Source: Didymella arachidicola
Lineage: Eukaryota > Ascomycota > Dothideomycetes > Pleosporales > Didymellaceae
Direction of reading: 5' to 3'
Length of the DNA stretch: 64,000 nucleotides
Assembly: GCA_016630955.3 (NCBI GenBank)
Contig: CM049993.1
Location: forward strand, 1,426,001-1,490,000
Shown here in pieces: positions 43,067 through 54,107 of this stretch (position 1 is the first letter of the stretch; each line of letters begins with the position of its first letter). The notes below the pieces were generated by a model. The model was given only the letters and a program-made list of their open reading frames with translations, was not told the origin of the DNA and ran no database searches. Made by a program: the position numbers and the translations under genes.

Positions 43067-44090
43067 TCACCATCCTCTGCCTCTCCCCCGACCGCCTCGG
43101 CCGCCTCCACCGAACCCTCCGCTTTGCTGACCGCCGCCCCCAAACCCGCCAGGCCCTCCAGGGCCACCCATACCACCACCAGCCATCTGCATGAAAGTCG
43201 CAAAATCCATCTGACTCGGGTCCATCCCGCTGCTCGCCATTTGCTGCATCATCATCTGCATCTGCCCCTCATCCATCCCACCAGGCGGCATGCCACCCAT
43301 CGCATTCATCGCACCCGGGCCCTGCGGCGCACCTGCAGGCGCACCACCACCCGGCATCGGCGGCATGCCGGGCATGCCGCCTGACATCATCTGCTGCATC
43401 TGCGCCATCTCAGCCTTCTGCTGCTGAATCGTCTGACTCATCTGCTGCTGCTTCAGCCTGTACGTCTCCCACGTGAACTCGTCGAAGCCGTAGTTGAAAT
43501 AGTCCGAATAGTCTTCGCCGGGACGCCGCCATAACTTGTGCTCCTCGGCGAGGTCGGCGTCTAGATCGACGTGCAGAAGCGGTTTGTTCAAGGGAGGGTA
43601 GATAGGGTTTGCGTTCACGTCGACGTTGGAGGTGTGTAGTGCTGGGTAGGCTTGGCCGGACAATTGCGCGACCTGCGGCGCGGTACCGGGGGTCGGACGG
43701 GCTTGTTGTGAGGGTGGTTGCGGGGTGGATGTTGACTGTGGTGGTACTTCAATCTTTATGGCTTTTGACTCTTGGGGCTGTGAAGCGCTTGAGATGTGTT
43801 AGTATTCGCCAGGCTGAGAGAATTGGGACAGACATACGCTGCTCCTGCTTTGGGTGCGGCCGCTGGCTTGTCAATAATGAACTCGAGTTCCTGAGGTATT
43901 GTTAGCTAGAGCTATCTTGCGTGGGCTGCTCCTTCCGTACTGAGTCGCTGTCGTCATCTTCGTCACCTGAGTCTGCACCCTCGTCCATGGGTTCGTCTCC
44001 ACTGGATGCATCTTCCTCCTTCTTGGGTTCTTTCTTGGTTTCCGTGGCAGGTTCGGAAGGGCCGTAAAGATCATCGTCTTCTTCGTCCAT
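43067..44090 (-). CDS. FIP1: Polyadenylation factor FIP1
   Basis: Exons 44090-43941, 43890-43838 and 43787-43067 give 307 aa. Fip1 links poly(A) polymerase to the cleavage and polyadenylation factor. The N-terminus is very acidic ([13 protein letters not shown]) and leads into [13 protein letters not shown], the conserved region across the first intron. The Fip1 motif is intact: [20 protein letters not shown] followed by DEFTWETY. A Gln/Met-rich stretch follows ([16 protein letters not shown]) and then Gly/Met/Pro repeats, ending in an RGG-type tail ([11 protein letters not shown]) that may bind RNA. Both introns are 50 nt. It is divergent from NUP49, with 403 bp between start codons. Confidence 0.94.
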
Positions 44091-44493
44091 CGTTCTAGAT
44101 ATCCTCGAAGATATGCGGTACGTGCGCGCTTCGTATAGGAAAGCGCGTTTAGCTTGCTGGCGCTTATTTTGGATTCTGTGAGGTCCTTTCTACGCGGTCT
44201 CAATGGTCAAGGGTGTGTATGTAGAAGAGGCCGCGTTATTGGATTCGTTGTTGGTGAATGCGCGGTAGTCCGAGCTTTGAGCTTGCGGAGCTCTCCCAGA
44301 AAACACCAAAGTGTCGCGCGCGATGCAAGGCCAATCAACAGACATTGCATACCGCCCAGCAACCACCTGTTGACCCTCTTTCACATCATTCTGCCTCGAT
44401 CGCCCCGGAAATCCGTGGCTGAGTCTCAGCCCATATTCTAAGTTTACTCCAATTCAACATCAGTAGACGAAAAAGAGTCAGACTCGAGACAGT
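44091..44493. promoter_or_regulatory. Divergent promoter, FIP1 / NUP49
   Basis: A 403-bp interval between divergent start codons of two genes with nuclear mRNA functions (3'-end formation and nuclear pore). No specific site recognised. Confidence 0.45.
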
Positions 44494-46041
44494 ATGGCAG
44501 GCTTTGGTCGCTCCAACTCCTTGAGCATCAACACTGGCGGCGGCCTCTTGTACGTCCTATAATCTCATATGCGCCCGACCGACCATCCCCTGCTCCACCA
44601 GCATGCCGCGCGTGTTGTGATGGATACCATGTGGATACTGGGAACGCAGTGACCATGGCCTCGGCGCCTTTCACTCGCAAAATACTGACTTATGTCCAGT
44701 GGAAGCAATACCTCCGCCACAAACACTTCACAGCCTGCAAGCAGCGGCGGCCTCTTTGGTTCAACAGCAGCGCGGCCTGCACCGCCAGGAGGACTATTTG
44801 GCGCATCGAGTCAGCCTGCAACATCACAACCAGCATCTGGTCTCTTTGGCAACATGAACAAACCTGCAACAGCTGCGCCCGCGAATGGCGGTCTCTTCGG
44901 CTCTTCGACCACACAGTCGTCGGCACCTGCAAGTGGAGGTCTTTTTGGAGGCGCATTGGGCGCGAGCACATCTCAGCCAGCAGTTGGCGCGGCACCTTCT
45001 GGGGGTCTTTTCGGAGGCGCAGCTGCGAAACCAGCGACCTCGCTATTGTAGGTACATCAGTCCGCGGCGGAGAATCTGCGTCTAACATTTCTCAGCAGCT
45101 CATCTACACAACAGCCTGCCGCAGGGACGTCCTTGTTCGGAAACACCAACCCACAGCAGAACCAGCCGGCCGCAGCACCTTCGCTTTTTGGCTCGACAAC
45201 ACAACAGGCCCAGCCACAGCAAAGCACCTCACTTTTCGGCGGCACCATGAACCCTCCGCAAAGGGCAGGCACACTCGGTGGCTCGACTTTAGGCGGAGGT
45301 CAGATGGGACAAAGCACACAGGCGGTCAACATCGGGCTGGACAGCATACGGGGCACCACGCGCTTCAACGACCTGAGCCAGGAGCTCCAGCAGCAGATCC
45401 AGGCTTTCGACGAAGGCATCCAGCGCAAAATCGGGTATTGCAGTCAGATTCGCGAGACGCTTCCCCAAAATGGAAAGGAGATCGCGACTATTGCGCCAGA
45501 CGTTGAACTCGTCGAAAACTTCCTATCCACAGTTGAGATGGGCTTGGACAACGACTCCGCCAACATCGCATACTTGCGAGAGTTGGTCAAGAAGGACGCT
45601 GCGGACGCAACTTTGAGCTTCCGTGCGATTGAGAACCAGCGACTGCCAGCGCAGTTCCACTACAGAAATGGTACCAACCTGACCGCATCCAGTGCGAAAC
45701 CATCAGCAACTGCAGCCCTCGACGACGACGACACAAGCAAGCCTGTCGACCTTATAGGCTACTTCAACCGCCGCACGGGCGAGCTGGGACGCACACTCGA
45801 CATCTACCAGCGACAGATTCGCGAGATTGAGGGACACCTGCGGACGATGGAGGCCGGCACACTGGAGAAGGCACAGCAATTGACTGGCAGCCGCAGTGCA
45901 CCGCGAGACCAGCGCCGCGAGTTGGTCGAGGCGTTGAAAGCGATCGAGGGTGCCATCCTAGATTCTGCCAAAAAGGTTGGGCAAGTCAGGGATGAAGTCA
46001 CAAAGCAGACCTTGGGTAACGTTGGAGCTGCTCTGCTGTGA
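44494..46041 (+). CDS. NUP49: Nucleoporin NUP49 (Nup58 family)
   Basis: Exons 44494-44549, 44700-45047 and 45096-46041 give 449 aa. Nup49 sits with Nsp1 and Nup57 in the central channel of the nuclear pore. The first 200 residues are an FG domain with GLFG repeats (GGLFGSN, GGLFGST, GGLFGAS, SGLFGNM, GGLFGSS, GGLFGGA twice) and SLFG variants spaced by Ser/Thr/Gln/Ala linkers. The second half is the conserved coiled-coil region (RFNDLSQELQQQIQAFDEGI, QRKIGYCSQI, DLIGYFNRRTGELGRTLD). Both introns interrupt GLF codons, so splicing is needed to keep the repeats. The second acceptor is CAGCAG, allowing one residue more or less. Confidence 0.93.
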
Positions 46042-46472
46042 GGGAATGAAGTTGAGTCTTGCGAAAAGATTTCTATGCATTCAACTGGCGCAATTCGGCA
46101 CGTATGAGCAGGCTTTGGATTCGTACATGTACAGTGGATCAGAACAGGAGGTAGATACCCTGAAATTGAGGATTAAGAGCCGGGAGCGACATTCGCATAA
46201 GTATTGATGCTGTTTGATCCGAAATCGTCTTGGGCTGGAGTCAGCGGAAAGTGGACATTGCTAAACCCTTAGTCAAGGTGCAGTCTGAAAAGGTCAGCAA
46301 AGCTTTCAAATGCTGAGTAAAGCCTCAGAGGGGCAAGAGCTTTGACGGAAGTGGGGCGTGCAGCAGCCTCCGCTATGCACTAGTGGAGCTTCGAGCTTCA
46401 ATGACATCGACAATATATAAACATTGATCCCCCAGATCAGCCCAAATCCAGAAATCAAACTACCGCCATTCC
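46042..46472. other. Intergenic region, NUP49 to ECM4-like gene
   Basis: 431 bp holding the NUP49 3' flank and the promoter of the next gene. A TATA-like ACAATATATAAAC occurs near 46409-46421, about 55-60 bp before the ATG at 46473. Confidence 0.45.
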
Positions 46473-47705
46473 ATGTTCTCTGCGATTACGCGACTGAGGA
46501 CAGTATCCAATCACTTCACCAGATCAGCTACGACAACGCGGGCATTCACATCGACAGCCACCCCATTCGCCATGGATAAGAAGGATTCTATTCTCAACTG
46601 GGTAGACCCCAAAGACAAGACCGGAGAGTTTAAGCGCCAACAGTCCGTGTTCCGCTCGTTCATCGAGAACAAGCCCAATGCTGAGTTCCCTGCCGAGAAG
46701 GACCGTTACCATCTTTACGTTTCCTATGCCTGCCCTTGGGCACATCGCACTTTGATTGTGCGCAATCTCAAGGGCCTCCAGGATATAATCAGCTTCAGTA
46801 GTGTGCATTGGCATATGGCCGAGAAGGGCTGGCGCTTTGCGACATCAGACGAGAAACTGCCTGGCGAAAACACCGTGCCTGATCCGCTCCACAAGGAGTA
46901 TACGCACCTCCGTGATATTTACTTTGAACAGAACCCCAACTTCGAGGGCCGGTTCACAGTACCGACACTGTACGATAAGAAGCAGAAGCGTATCGTCAGC
47001 AACGAAAGCAGCGAGATCATTCGCATGTTGTACACTGAGTTTGACGATTTGATCGCGGACGAGTACAAGAAGGTAGATTTGTTCCCCAAAAACTTGCAGA
47101 AAGAGATCGAGGAGATGAACGAGTGGGTGTACAATGACATCAACAACGGTGTATACAAGTCTGGGTTTGCTACGTAAGTTTCCCTGACACTAGGTGGCCA
47201 GAAACACACTGATTAGGTTTAGCACCGAGGATGCATACAAGAAGAACGTGAGGACCCTCTTCAAGTCTCTTGATCGCGTTGAGAAGGCCCTCGCAGATTC
47301 ATCGACGCCATATCTGCTTTCCTCGCCTCACGTCACGGAAGCAGATGTCCGTCTGTTCACAACGATCATCCGCTTCGATCCCGTTTACGTACAGCATTTC
47401 AAGTGCAATATTCGCGACATGTAAGTCAATTGTTGAATAGCAGGCTCAGTCCGATCCTTGGACATAGCTAACATCATCTCAGTCGATCTGGATATCCGCA
47501 CCTGCACAAGTGGGTCAGACATTTGTACTGGGACTACCCAGAGACATTTGGTGAAAAGACGACGGAATTCGAACACATCAAGAATCACTACACGAAGAGC
47601 CACGGGCAGATCAACCAATTTGCTATCACACCTGTTGGACCGTTGCCCAACATCTTCGAGAAGGACGACGAGGTACCAAGTGCGAAGGCTGCATTGAAGA
47701 AGTAA
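46473..47705 (+). CDS. ECM4: Xi-class GST / glutathionyl-hydroquinone reductase (ECM4-like)
   Basis: Exons 46473-47173, 47223-47420 and 47483-47705 give 373 aa. Xi-class enzymes (yeast Ecm4/Gto2) reduce glutathionyl-quinones using a catalytic Cys. Diagnostic parts are [19 protein letters not shown] with the CPWA active site, [21 protein letters not shown] and [11 protein letters not shown] in the thioredoxin fold, and [17 protein letters not shown] with [12 protein letters not shown] in the helical domain. The N-terminus ([19 protein letters not shown]) is basic, amphipathic and free of acidic residues, like a mitochondrial presequence. A second in-frame ATG at 46572 ([11 protein letters not shown]) would make the cytosolic form. 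Intron 1 has two possible acceptors 6 nt apart; ATTEDAY fits the family better. Confidence 0.94.
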
Positions 47706-47807
47706 ATCACAGCCCGTATAAAACTGAAAGAAGACGGCTCTAGTCAAGCGATAAAACATTCTCAATACCAACCCAAGCGCTAACCCAAATCACGCCACGC
47801 ACTTCGC

Positions 47808-48464
47808 CTAACAGTAATGGCACCCCCTGACATGCCTCTCCACAGCACCCGTCCTCCAACTTCCCTCTGTCCGGAACTGACTCCCACAACCTTTGACAAA
47901 ACACCTATCATGTCGCTCATTCGTTCCATGCCACAACACATCTTCGCCCCGCAAACAGACTCCATGAATCTCACACCCCACCGGATATTCCCAACGATGC
48001 TGGTTCAGCTTATCGCGGCTCGCAAACCAAACGTGGCAGACAAAACACTGCTCTCGGTCGAGATTTGCTTCGACATTGAGTGATTGCGCGCCTGAGGGCG
48101 TGACGCTGTACGTCACGGAGTGGATGATGTGGGTGTCTTGCAGAGCCGCAAAGGACTGCGCAAGCGTATACGCGAGAGGCATATCGAGGGCAGGTAGATC
48201 GACCGTAGCGCGTCCATTGTGAGGCTGATTGTATAGCGCTAGTGCGCTATGGCTGTCTCGATGGTCGTGGTAACTGAGACGCCGCGCAACTACAGTTCCC
48301 GCCGTACCGGCGCTGGTGCGGAAGTGTGTGTCGCCTGGATATGTTGAGTCGCTGCTGTAGTTGTGGAACTCTTTTGTGTGTGTGCGGCGAGGTCTGGGCT
48401 TGTGAAGGGTGCAATAGTGGCCGGAGCCGTAGATGCGCGTATTGCAAACGGCGCAGTGATGCAT
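47808..48464 (-). CDS. Zinc-finger protein of unknown function
   Basis: A 218-codon single-exon frame. The N-terminus has a treble-clef-like cluster (CAVCNTRIYGSGHYCTLH). The C-terminal third has a C2H2/C2HC-type finger (CFVCHVWFASRDKLNQH, then Cys and His) and another (CFVKGCGSQF, then AVERHVRGCH). The middle is a polar linker with a helical segment MPLAYTLAQSFAALQD. This pattern suggests nucleic-acid or protein binding, but I do not recognise the family and assign no function. It is convergent with the ECM4-like gene (102 bp between stops) and lies 397 bp from the 3' end of VPS15. An antisense frame at 48326-48772 also has Cys pairs and is probably a mirror artefact. Confidence 0.65.
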   Translation of the reverse strand: MHHCAVCNTRIYGSGHYCTLHKPRPRRTHTKEFHNYSSDSTYPGDTHFRTSAGTAGTVVARRLSYHDHRDSHSALALYNQPHNGRATVDLPALDMPLAYTLAQSFAALQDTHIIHSVTYSVTPSGAQSLNVEANLDREQCFVCHVWFASRDKLNQHRWEYPVGCEIHGVCLRGEDVLWHGTNERHDRCFVKGCGSQFRTEGSWRTGAVERHVRGCHYC

Positions 48465-48861
48465 GTTCGAGGATGAGAGGCTGGCGATGTCCTTACGACG
48501 GTCGCGTTCTGGTTATGTTTGATTCTGAGAATGCCTGGAGGACTCATAAGTGCACAGCCCGTAGCTGCGCGACCACGCCTGGGCTGCACATGCACAGCAT
48601 CAGGCTGGCTTATTCCCCTTCACCGGTTCGCATGGCGGAGCCAACCACAGCCGGGCGATGGCGCGTTGTTAACGAGCGAGAGCTCCGATCAGATGAAGAA
48701 CCACTGGGTAAGGGCGCAATGGCGGTTTGTGACGGTTACGATGAGTCTTGTAAAGTGCTGTTGTCGCCTTGAAGTACGTGTGCATCCCGAGGTCAGGCTT
48801 ACACAAACGGCACGTGAGAAGTGGATTTGACAGCACGAGACACTGCATCCTCTTCAGACAG
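48465..48861. other. Intergenic region, zinc-finger gene upstream
   Basis: 397 bp between the zinc-finger gene start and the VPS15 stop, both on the minus strand. It is the presumed promoter of the zinc-finger gene. No site recognised. Confidence 0.4.
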
Positions 48862-51800
48862 CTATATAAACATGTGGATAACGCCCGATCGATCCGCAGA
48901 AATAACCATCCCGTACGGCTGCTCCACCAGTGCCACATCCATGATCTTATCCAGATGAGACTTAAGAAGCTGTTGCTGCTGCTGCGAAATCAAGCCAGTC
49001 CGTGAAGACTTCGGTGCCGGTTTCTTGCTTGAAGATGAGCTTTTGCTCTCCCTAGCACTCAGCACTGGCGCTTGTGGCTGCGACGACAACTCGGTGACAA
49101 CAGTAGTATCAACGCCAGGTTGACTGACAGCAAATTGGGGTTTGACCTCATCAGGCTCAAGACCACTGACTATCATCGAGGCCTCAGGCTTGTACGTGTC
49201 CCAGTAACGGATCTTCCAGTCTGGGCCTGCAGTGAGAACGAATGTATGTCTTGCATCGCCCTTATCATCCACAGCCTGAGAATGCACAGCAAGCGCGCGG
49301 ATACCGCGATCTGCGCTCTGATTGGCAGTTGGCTCCAGGGCAGTCGCGAAGCGGCCTAGCATACCGCCTGGCTTCTCTTCGTCCAGATCAATGAGCTGGG
49401 TGCTCTTTAGCCCCGTTTCTCTTCCGCCGCCAATTCGGTAAACGCGCTCGCAAATGTGCTTTTCCCAGTCCCACATAGTCACCTCTCCTTGTCCGCTGCC
49501 ACCGGCAATGTACAAGCGCTGCTTTAGCTTGCGTCCTGGTAGAGGAACCAGAAGAAGTCGATGGACAGGCGATGCACCACTGTATACCCAAGCTTTAAGG
49601 CGTAGCTTGAAGCGCAGATCCCACAGATCAAGTACACCATGGGAGGTGCCTAGTAGCAGCCAGTGCGCCTTCCTGTCTACACAGAAGCAGGTCGGTGTTC
49701 CATGGTTCAGTGGGTTCTTCAAGACGAAGAGCTCTTTCATTGTCCTCAGGTCGATCGCGATGATCTTGGAGGTATTTGTGGCGAGAACAAGCACAGACAT
49801 ATTGTCTTCGGTGTAGTGCTCAGACCACACAGCCTGGTCGCCCCTGGGCAGTTGATACTCACGCAGTAGCCGAGGCCGACCGAACTTAACAGTGCCTTCG
49901 GGTCCTTGGAGATAGTCGACTCGAACCACGTGAATACTGCCATCGCTGCCGGTGGCCACAAAAGAGTAAGTTTGCTCAATAAAAGTAAGACTCGTGACTT
50001 TCACGTCTTCACCGAGCTTGTATGTCTGCCGAGAACGTCTGGTGACGTTGCGTTCTAGTCGTGAAGTGTCCCAAATCTTAACAGTACCATCATCCGATCC
50101 GCTTATGAAGAAGCCTTGATCTGGTGATACCAGTATACGGTTCACTGCCGCGGTGTGTTCACCGAAGGTTGCCACCAGCGATCCTTCAGGTCTCCAAGGA
50201 ACACCTGTATTCGAGGGCTGAACGTCCTTGTAACGGATGGGCGTTTTCCTCAAGGGTATTTGGATGTGGGGACCGAACTCGATCTCACCAGAAGGAAATC
50301 GCTCTAGGAGCATAGAGTCCAGCAACTTGAGGATCGCAGGATCGTTCCCTGTGTAATTGTGTGCGTTCCTAAAGCGCACCTGAGATGAGCCTCGATGCGT
50401 ATTGTCGACAGTGAGGGGCAATGCTGGCTGACGGGAACGCGACCTTTCCCGTGCTTGCGCTGCATCGACTCTCCCGAATGCATTCGCAGAGGTGGTCCCA
50501 ATCTCCGGTAGTGCTTTGTTCTCCTTCTTGTTTAGTAAGCTCAATGCACTGTTACGATGCTGCAGTGTGTGCAAGTGGTCTGCAGCGCCGAATGAACCAA
50601 CGTGAGACCGAGTAGGCGACGCGCTGCTGGGTATCTGCAGCGAGTTACGTCTAAGGCTACTCTCAGACGATATCGATCCGCCTCCATGCATTCCTGTATT
50701 CGAACGCAATGGGATAGCAATGCGTCTTTCACCGGCCTCTTCCAATGCTAGCCTCTCAGCTTGGCCCTGTGCATGAGGCATCCGGGAGGCTGGCGTGTCA
50801 ACTTCAGTAGTAGACGCATCGAGCAGCGCGTCCTGAAGTGTACGAGGTTGAGAAGGCCCTTCATGCTGATTACGAACTGTCCGTTCTTTGTTAACAGCAT
50901 GCTGCACGTTCTCGTCGAAAATGACAGTGAGAGCGTTGACTCCTAAATCCTTCAGCGTCACAATATTGTTGAACTTCGTCGGACTCGACGCGAGACTGTC
51001 GGATCGTCTTCTGTGCACCACACGCCATATGTACTCGCGGAGGGCGACAAGTTTGAACTCGTCATCTGACGTCATACCAGCATTGCGAAGTTTCCGCACC
51101 CAGGCTTCGTCCTCTGCATTCTTCTGCATTCTTTGCAGCACCTTTGTATCGAGCTCACGTCCTGAGATGGCGGGTAAGGTGTCCTCCGTGGATCCAAACG
51201 TAAACGTCTGTTGCTGCCTCGCTTGAGTCCAGAACAGTCCTTTCTGTGCTTGAATTGCCCAATTCGATGCCATTTCCAGGAGCAGTCTGGACATGGGTTT
51301 CTTGAGAGACTCTAGAATGCGCGTTTGTGAAAAGTCGGATGGTACAACTTTCAAATAAGGTCTGATCAAGTTGACCAAGATGCTGTGTGTATCTGCAATG
51401 GAGAGATACTTGGAAGCAGTTGCTATAAACTGTGCGGCTGCCTCTCGAATCCACAGATCTGGATGCATGGTCAGTCGTGCAACGATGTCGACCAGTTCCC
51501 ATGTCTTTGACCTCTGGAACAGCCCTAGCTCTGCCATTGACGACAGTGCACGTATGACCTTCTCAACAACAAACTCCTCAGGATCGGTCAAAGCTTGAAC
51601 CATGAGCGGAAGGATATACCCTTCCAAGCTTGCTCCGCCAACAAAGACGGCGACTCCGACTATCGCTTCGAAGAAGCCACATTTCAACATCCAGTCGGGG
51701 TCGTTGAGGTAAGTGTTGAGGTGACTGAGCACGACATCGTTCGCACGTGGACTACCAAAGAACACGCACAAGTCGGAGACAGAACGAAGCATGGCGCGAC

Positions 51801-53587
51801 GGACTGAGGCAGTTGAGTCAGTCAAAAGGGCCTTAGTGTGCTTCTCAAAGGCCTCGAGCAGATTCTGGCGATCTGCATCGAAGCGGTTACGATGCGCCGA
51901 CGATGAGAGACTATCTTCTGCTTCTGGATCGGTAGCGGGCAGAGCACCATCTGCCCGCAATGCTTGTATCATGTCGAGGTATCGAGCCGAGGTGGTCGCC
52001 AGTGTACCTATACACAAGGCATATTGCATCCGAACCAAATCGTTCGCTGCTGATGAAGAGTCGGGGAGATATGACTCCAATCGTGGCAAGACGTACTCCG
52101 GGAAGATATAAGCATTGATCGGAGACACCACCTGGACCATTGCAAGGATCTGAGTCAATGATCTTAATGCCGTGATCCTGACTTGCTCTGACTTGTCGGT
52201 GAGCAGCTGCGCGACGTAAGGCACGACACGATCCAGCTTGGCCTCATCGGTCAAACGCTCCGAGAAGGCTAGCAACAGTTCCAAGCCTCGGACACGAGCC
52301 GAGGCACGAGCTGTCCCTCGCATACACGAGACGACGATTGTCAAGAAGATCAAATTGCCGTCATCCTGCGTCAGACTTCTCGCAGGGGATGCTTGATGCT
52401 GGTAGTTGGGAATGTCTATATGTAGCGGAAACAGTTTCGCATTTGGCTTCGGGGGCGAGTGACCTGGCTTGACGAGTTCCTTTCCTTCGCTACTAGAGAG
52501 CAGGTGCGAGATCTTGTCATAGTCATTGTACACCTGATCGATACGCTCATCCGGCTCTCCAAGATGTTCTGAACTCGTTGTTACTGGCTTCCGTCCTGAC
52601 GAGGGATCGGTGATCGAGAACATGTACTGTTGAAGGAACCCGTAGAAGTAGTCGGGAAAGACTTTGCCTCTCCAATGCAGAAGATAGTCTTCGGCCGACA
52701 TTCGGGAGTTTGGATCGACCTGAATCATATGCATGATGAGTTCTCTGATGTGAGAATCCTGGACCTTGCTAAGATGAGAATGCTCCGGATTGTACTCGCC
52801 CTGCCGATACTTGAACAGCTGGCTCAGAGAGAAGATAGGTGCCTCGAGGAATAGCTCTGCAATCACGCAACCGACGCTGAATATGTCCATCGCCCAGTTG
52901 ATACTGCCTTCACCCTCTGGCTGCTGGCCAGACGCCAGAAACCGCTCCGGAGCCAGATAGCATGTGCGCCGTCCGGACAGGTCGAAATAGAAAGAGAAAT
53001 CAGCTGGATTGTCTTCGGGGAGATGTGCAGGTTTGTATGCGGACGAGAAGTCTGTCAGATAGAGCCAATTCCAAGACGTCACCAGGATATTTTCCGTCTT
53101 GATGTCGCCGTGATAGATGTTTTTGGAGTGGCAATCCCGTATGGTAGATAGCAACTGGAACGACAACCATTTCTTCTCGATCTCCTCAAGAAACGGCCGT
53201 GTACTGAGTCTATCGTAAAGAGAGCTGTGGATGTACTGACGGACCAGGTAACCACAAGCGGCCGTTTCGATAATGCGGTGATAGGCCAAGGCGTTTGGAA
53301 CCTCTGCAAGTACTTTGCGTTCATCTGCTGAATTTAGTAACCATACAGAAACATATCCTCTGGCGCTACCTACGAAGCAATCGCCTTGCATATGTCTCGA
53401 AGTTGAATTGTGCGTACGGCTTCATGACGACGCGGGCGACAACAAGACCATCTTTGTGTCGGGCCCTGACGGCCTTCATGAATCGTGCAGCACCAAGCGA
53501 CTTTTCATACTGCAGATCTGCCAGCTCCGGCACGTCGATATTAGCAGTCCCGGCCGAAAGCGTAGTGAGTGAGAACCCCTGTCCCAT
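48862..53587 (-). CDS. VPS15: VPS15, regulatory kinase of PI 3-kinase complex
   Basis: Exons 53587-53374 and 53327-48862 give 1559 aa. Vps15 anchors and activates the class III PI 3-kinase Vps34 in endosomal sorting and autophagy. The start MGQGFSLTTLS is a classic N-myristoylation signal. The kinase domain has IYHGDIKTEN and a DFS in place of DFG (LYLTDFSSAYKP), normal for this pseudokinase-like family, plus TCYLAPERFL. A HEAT-repeat middle follows (residues about 400-750), then a disordered Ser-rich linker and a C-terminal WD40 propeller (SPDQGFFISGSDDGTVKIWD, FVATGSDGSIHVV). It ends VISADRSGVIHMFI. The only intron is 46 nt with a CAGCAG double acceptor. It is divergent from FIG4. Confidence 0.96.
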
Positions 53588-54107
53588 GGTAGCGGTTGTT
53601 GTGGTCGAACACTAGGGCGAATCGTGCTGATGCCTGCTGGCCTGCATGGTGAGATGTCGAGTGTTTTGCTCGATTTCTGGCAGATTGAGCTTTTTGTTTT
53701 GTTAGGGCAACAAAACTTGAAGTCGCATCTCAGGGCCCAGATGTTTGCGTGATGCAGCCCGTTGTGCATGTACCACGTGCATCAAGAGTCGTGGTCATTA
53801 TCCACTCGGTCTGGGCGCTGGAGCCGCAGCGGGCGGACGCTAGTTTCATGACTAAGCGGCAGAATGACAATGACGCACTAGGGCCTACCCGCAGTTGGAG
53901 GGTCGCGCCTGTGGTTCGCTTCCCAAGCTTGCTCGAGCACTTGCGCAGCTGTTTCAGTGTTGCAGCTGGACTGGACGTACGTTCTGTGGATATTTGATCT
54001 CTACCTACAGCGCCCTTGGCGCAGTCGATGTCCAATGCAACCATGTCTACCTAACACAGGCTTCGTTCGCATCACAGTCGCTATCGCTACCTTCACGCAT
54101 CGACGCC
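53588..54107. promoter_or_regulatory. Divergent promoter, VPS15 / FIG4
   Basis: 520 bp between the two start codons. The FIG4 frame is open upstream to 53895, so the right half could be translated if an alternative start were used, but the content shows no conservation I can see. No specific site recognised. Confidence 0.5.

Noticed and set aside
48326..48772. Plus-strand frame rich in Cys antisense to the zinc-finger gene
   Set aside because: The Cys pairs mirror the opposite strand; the minus-strand frame has properly spaced C2H2 units and a better ATG.
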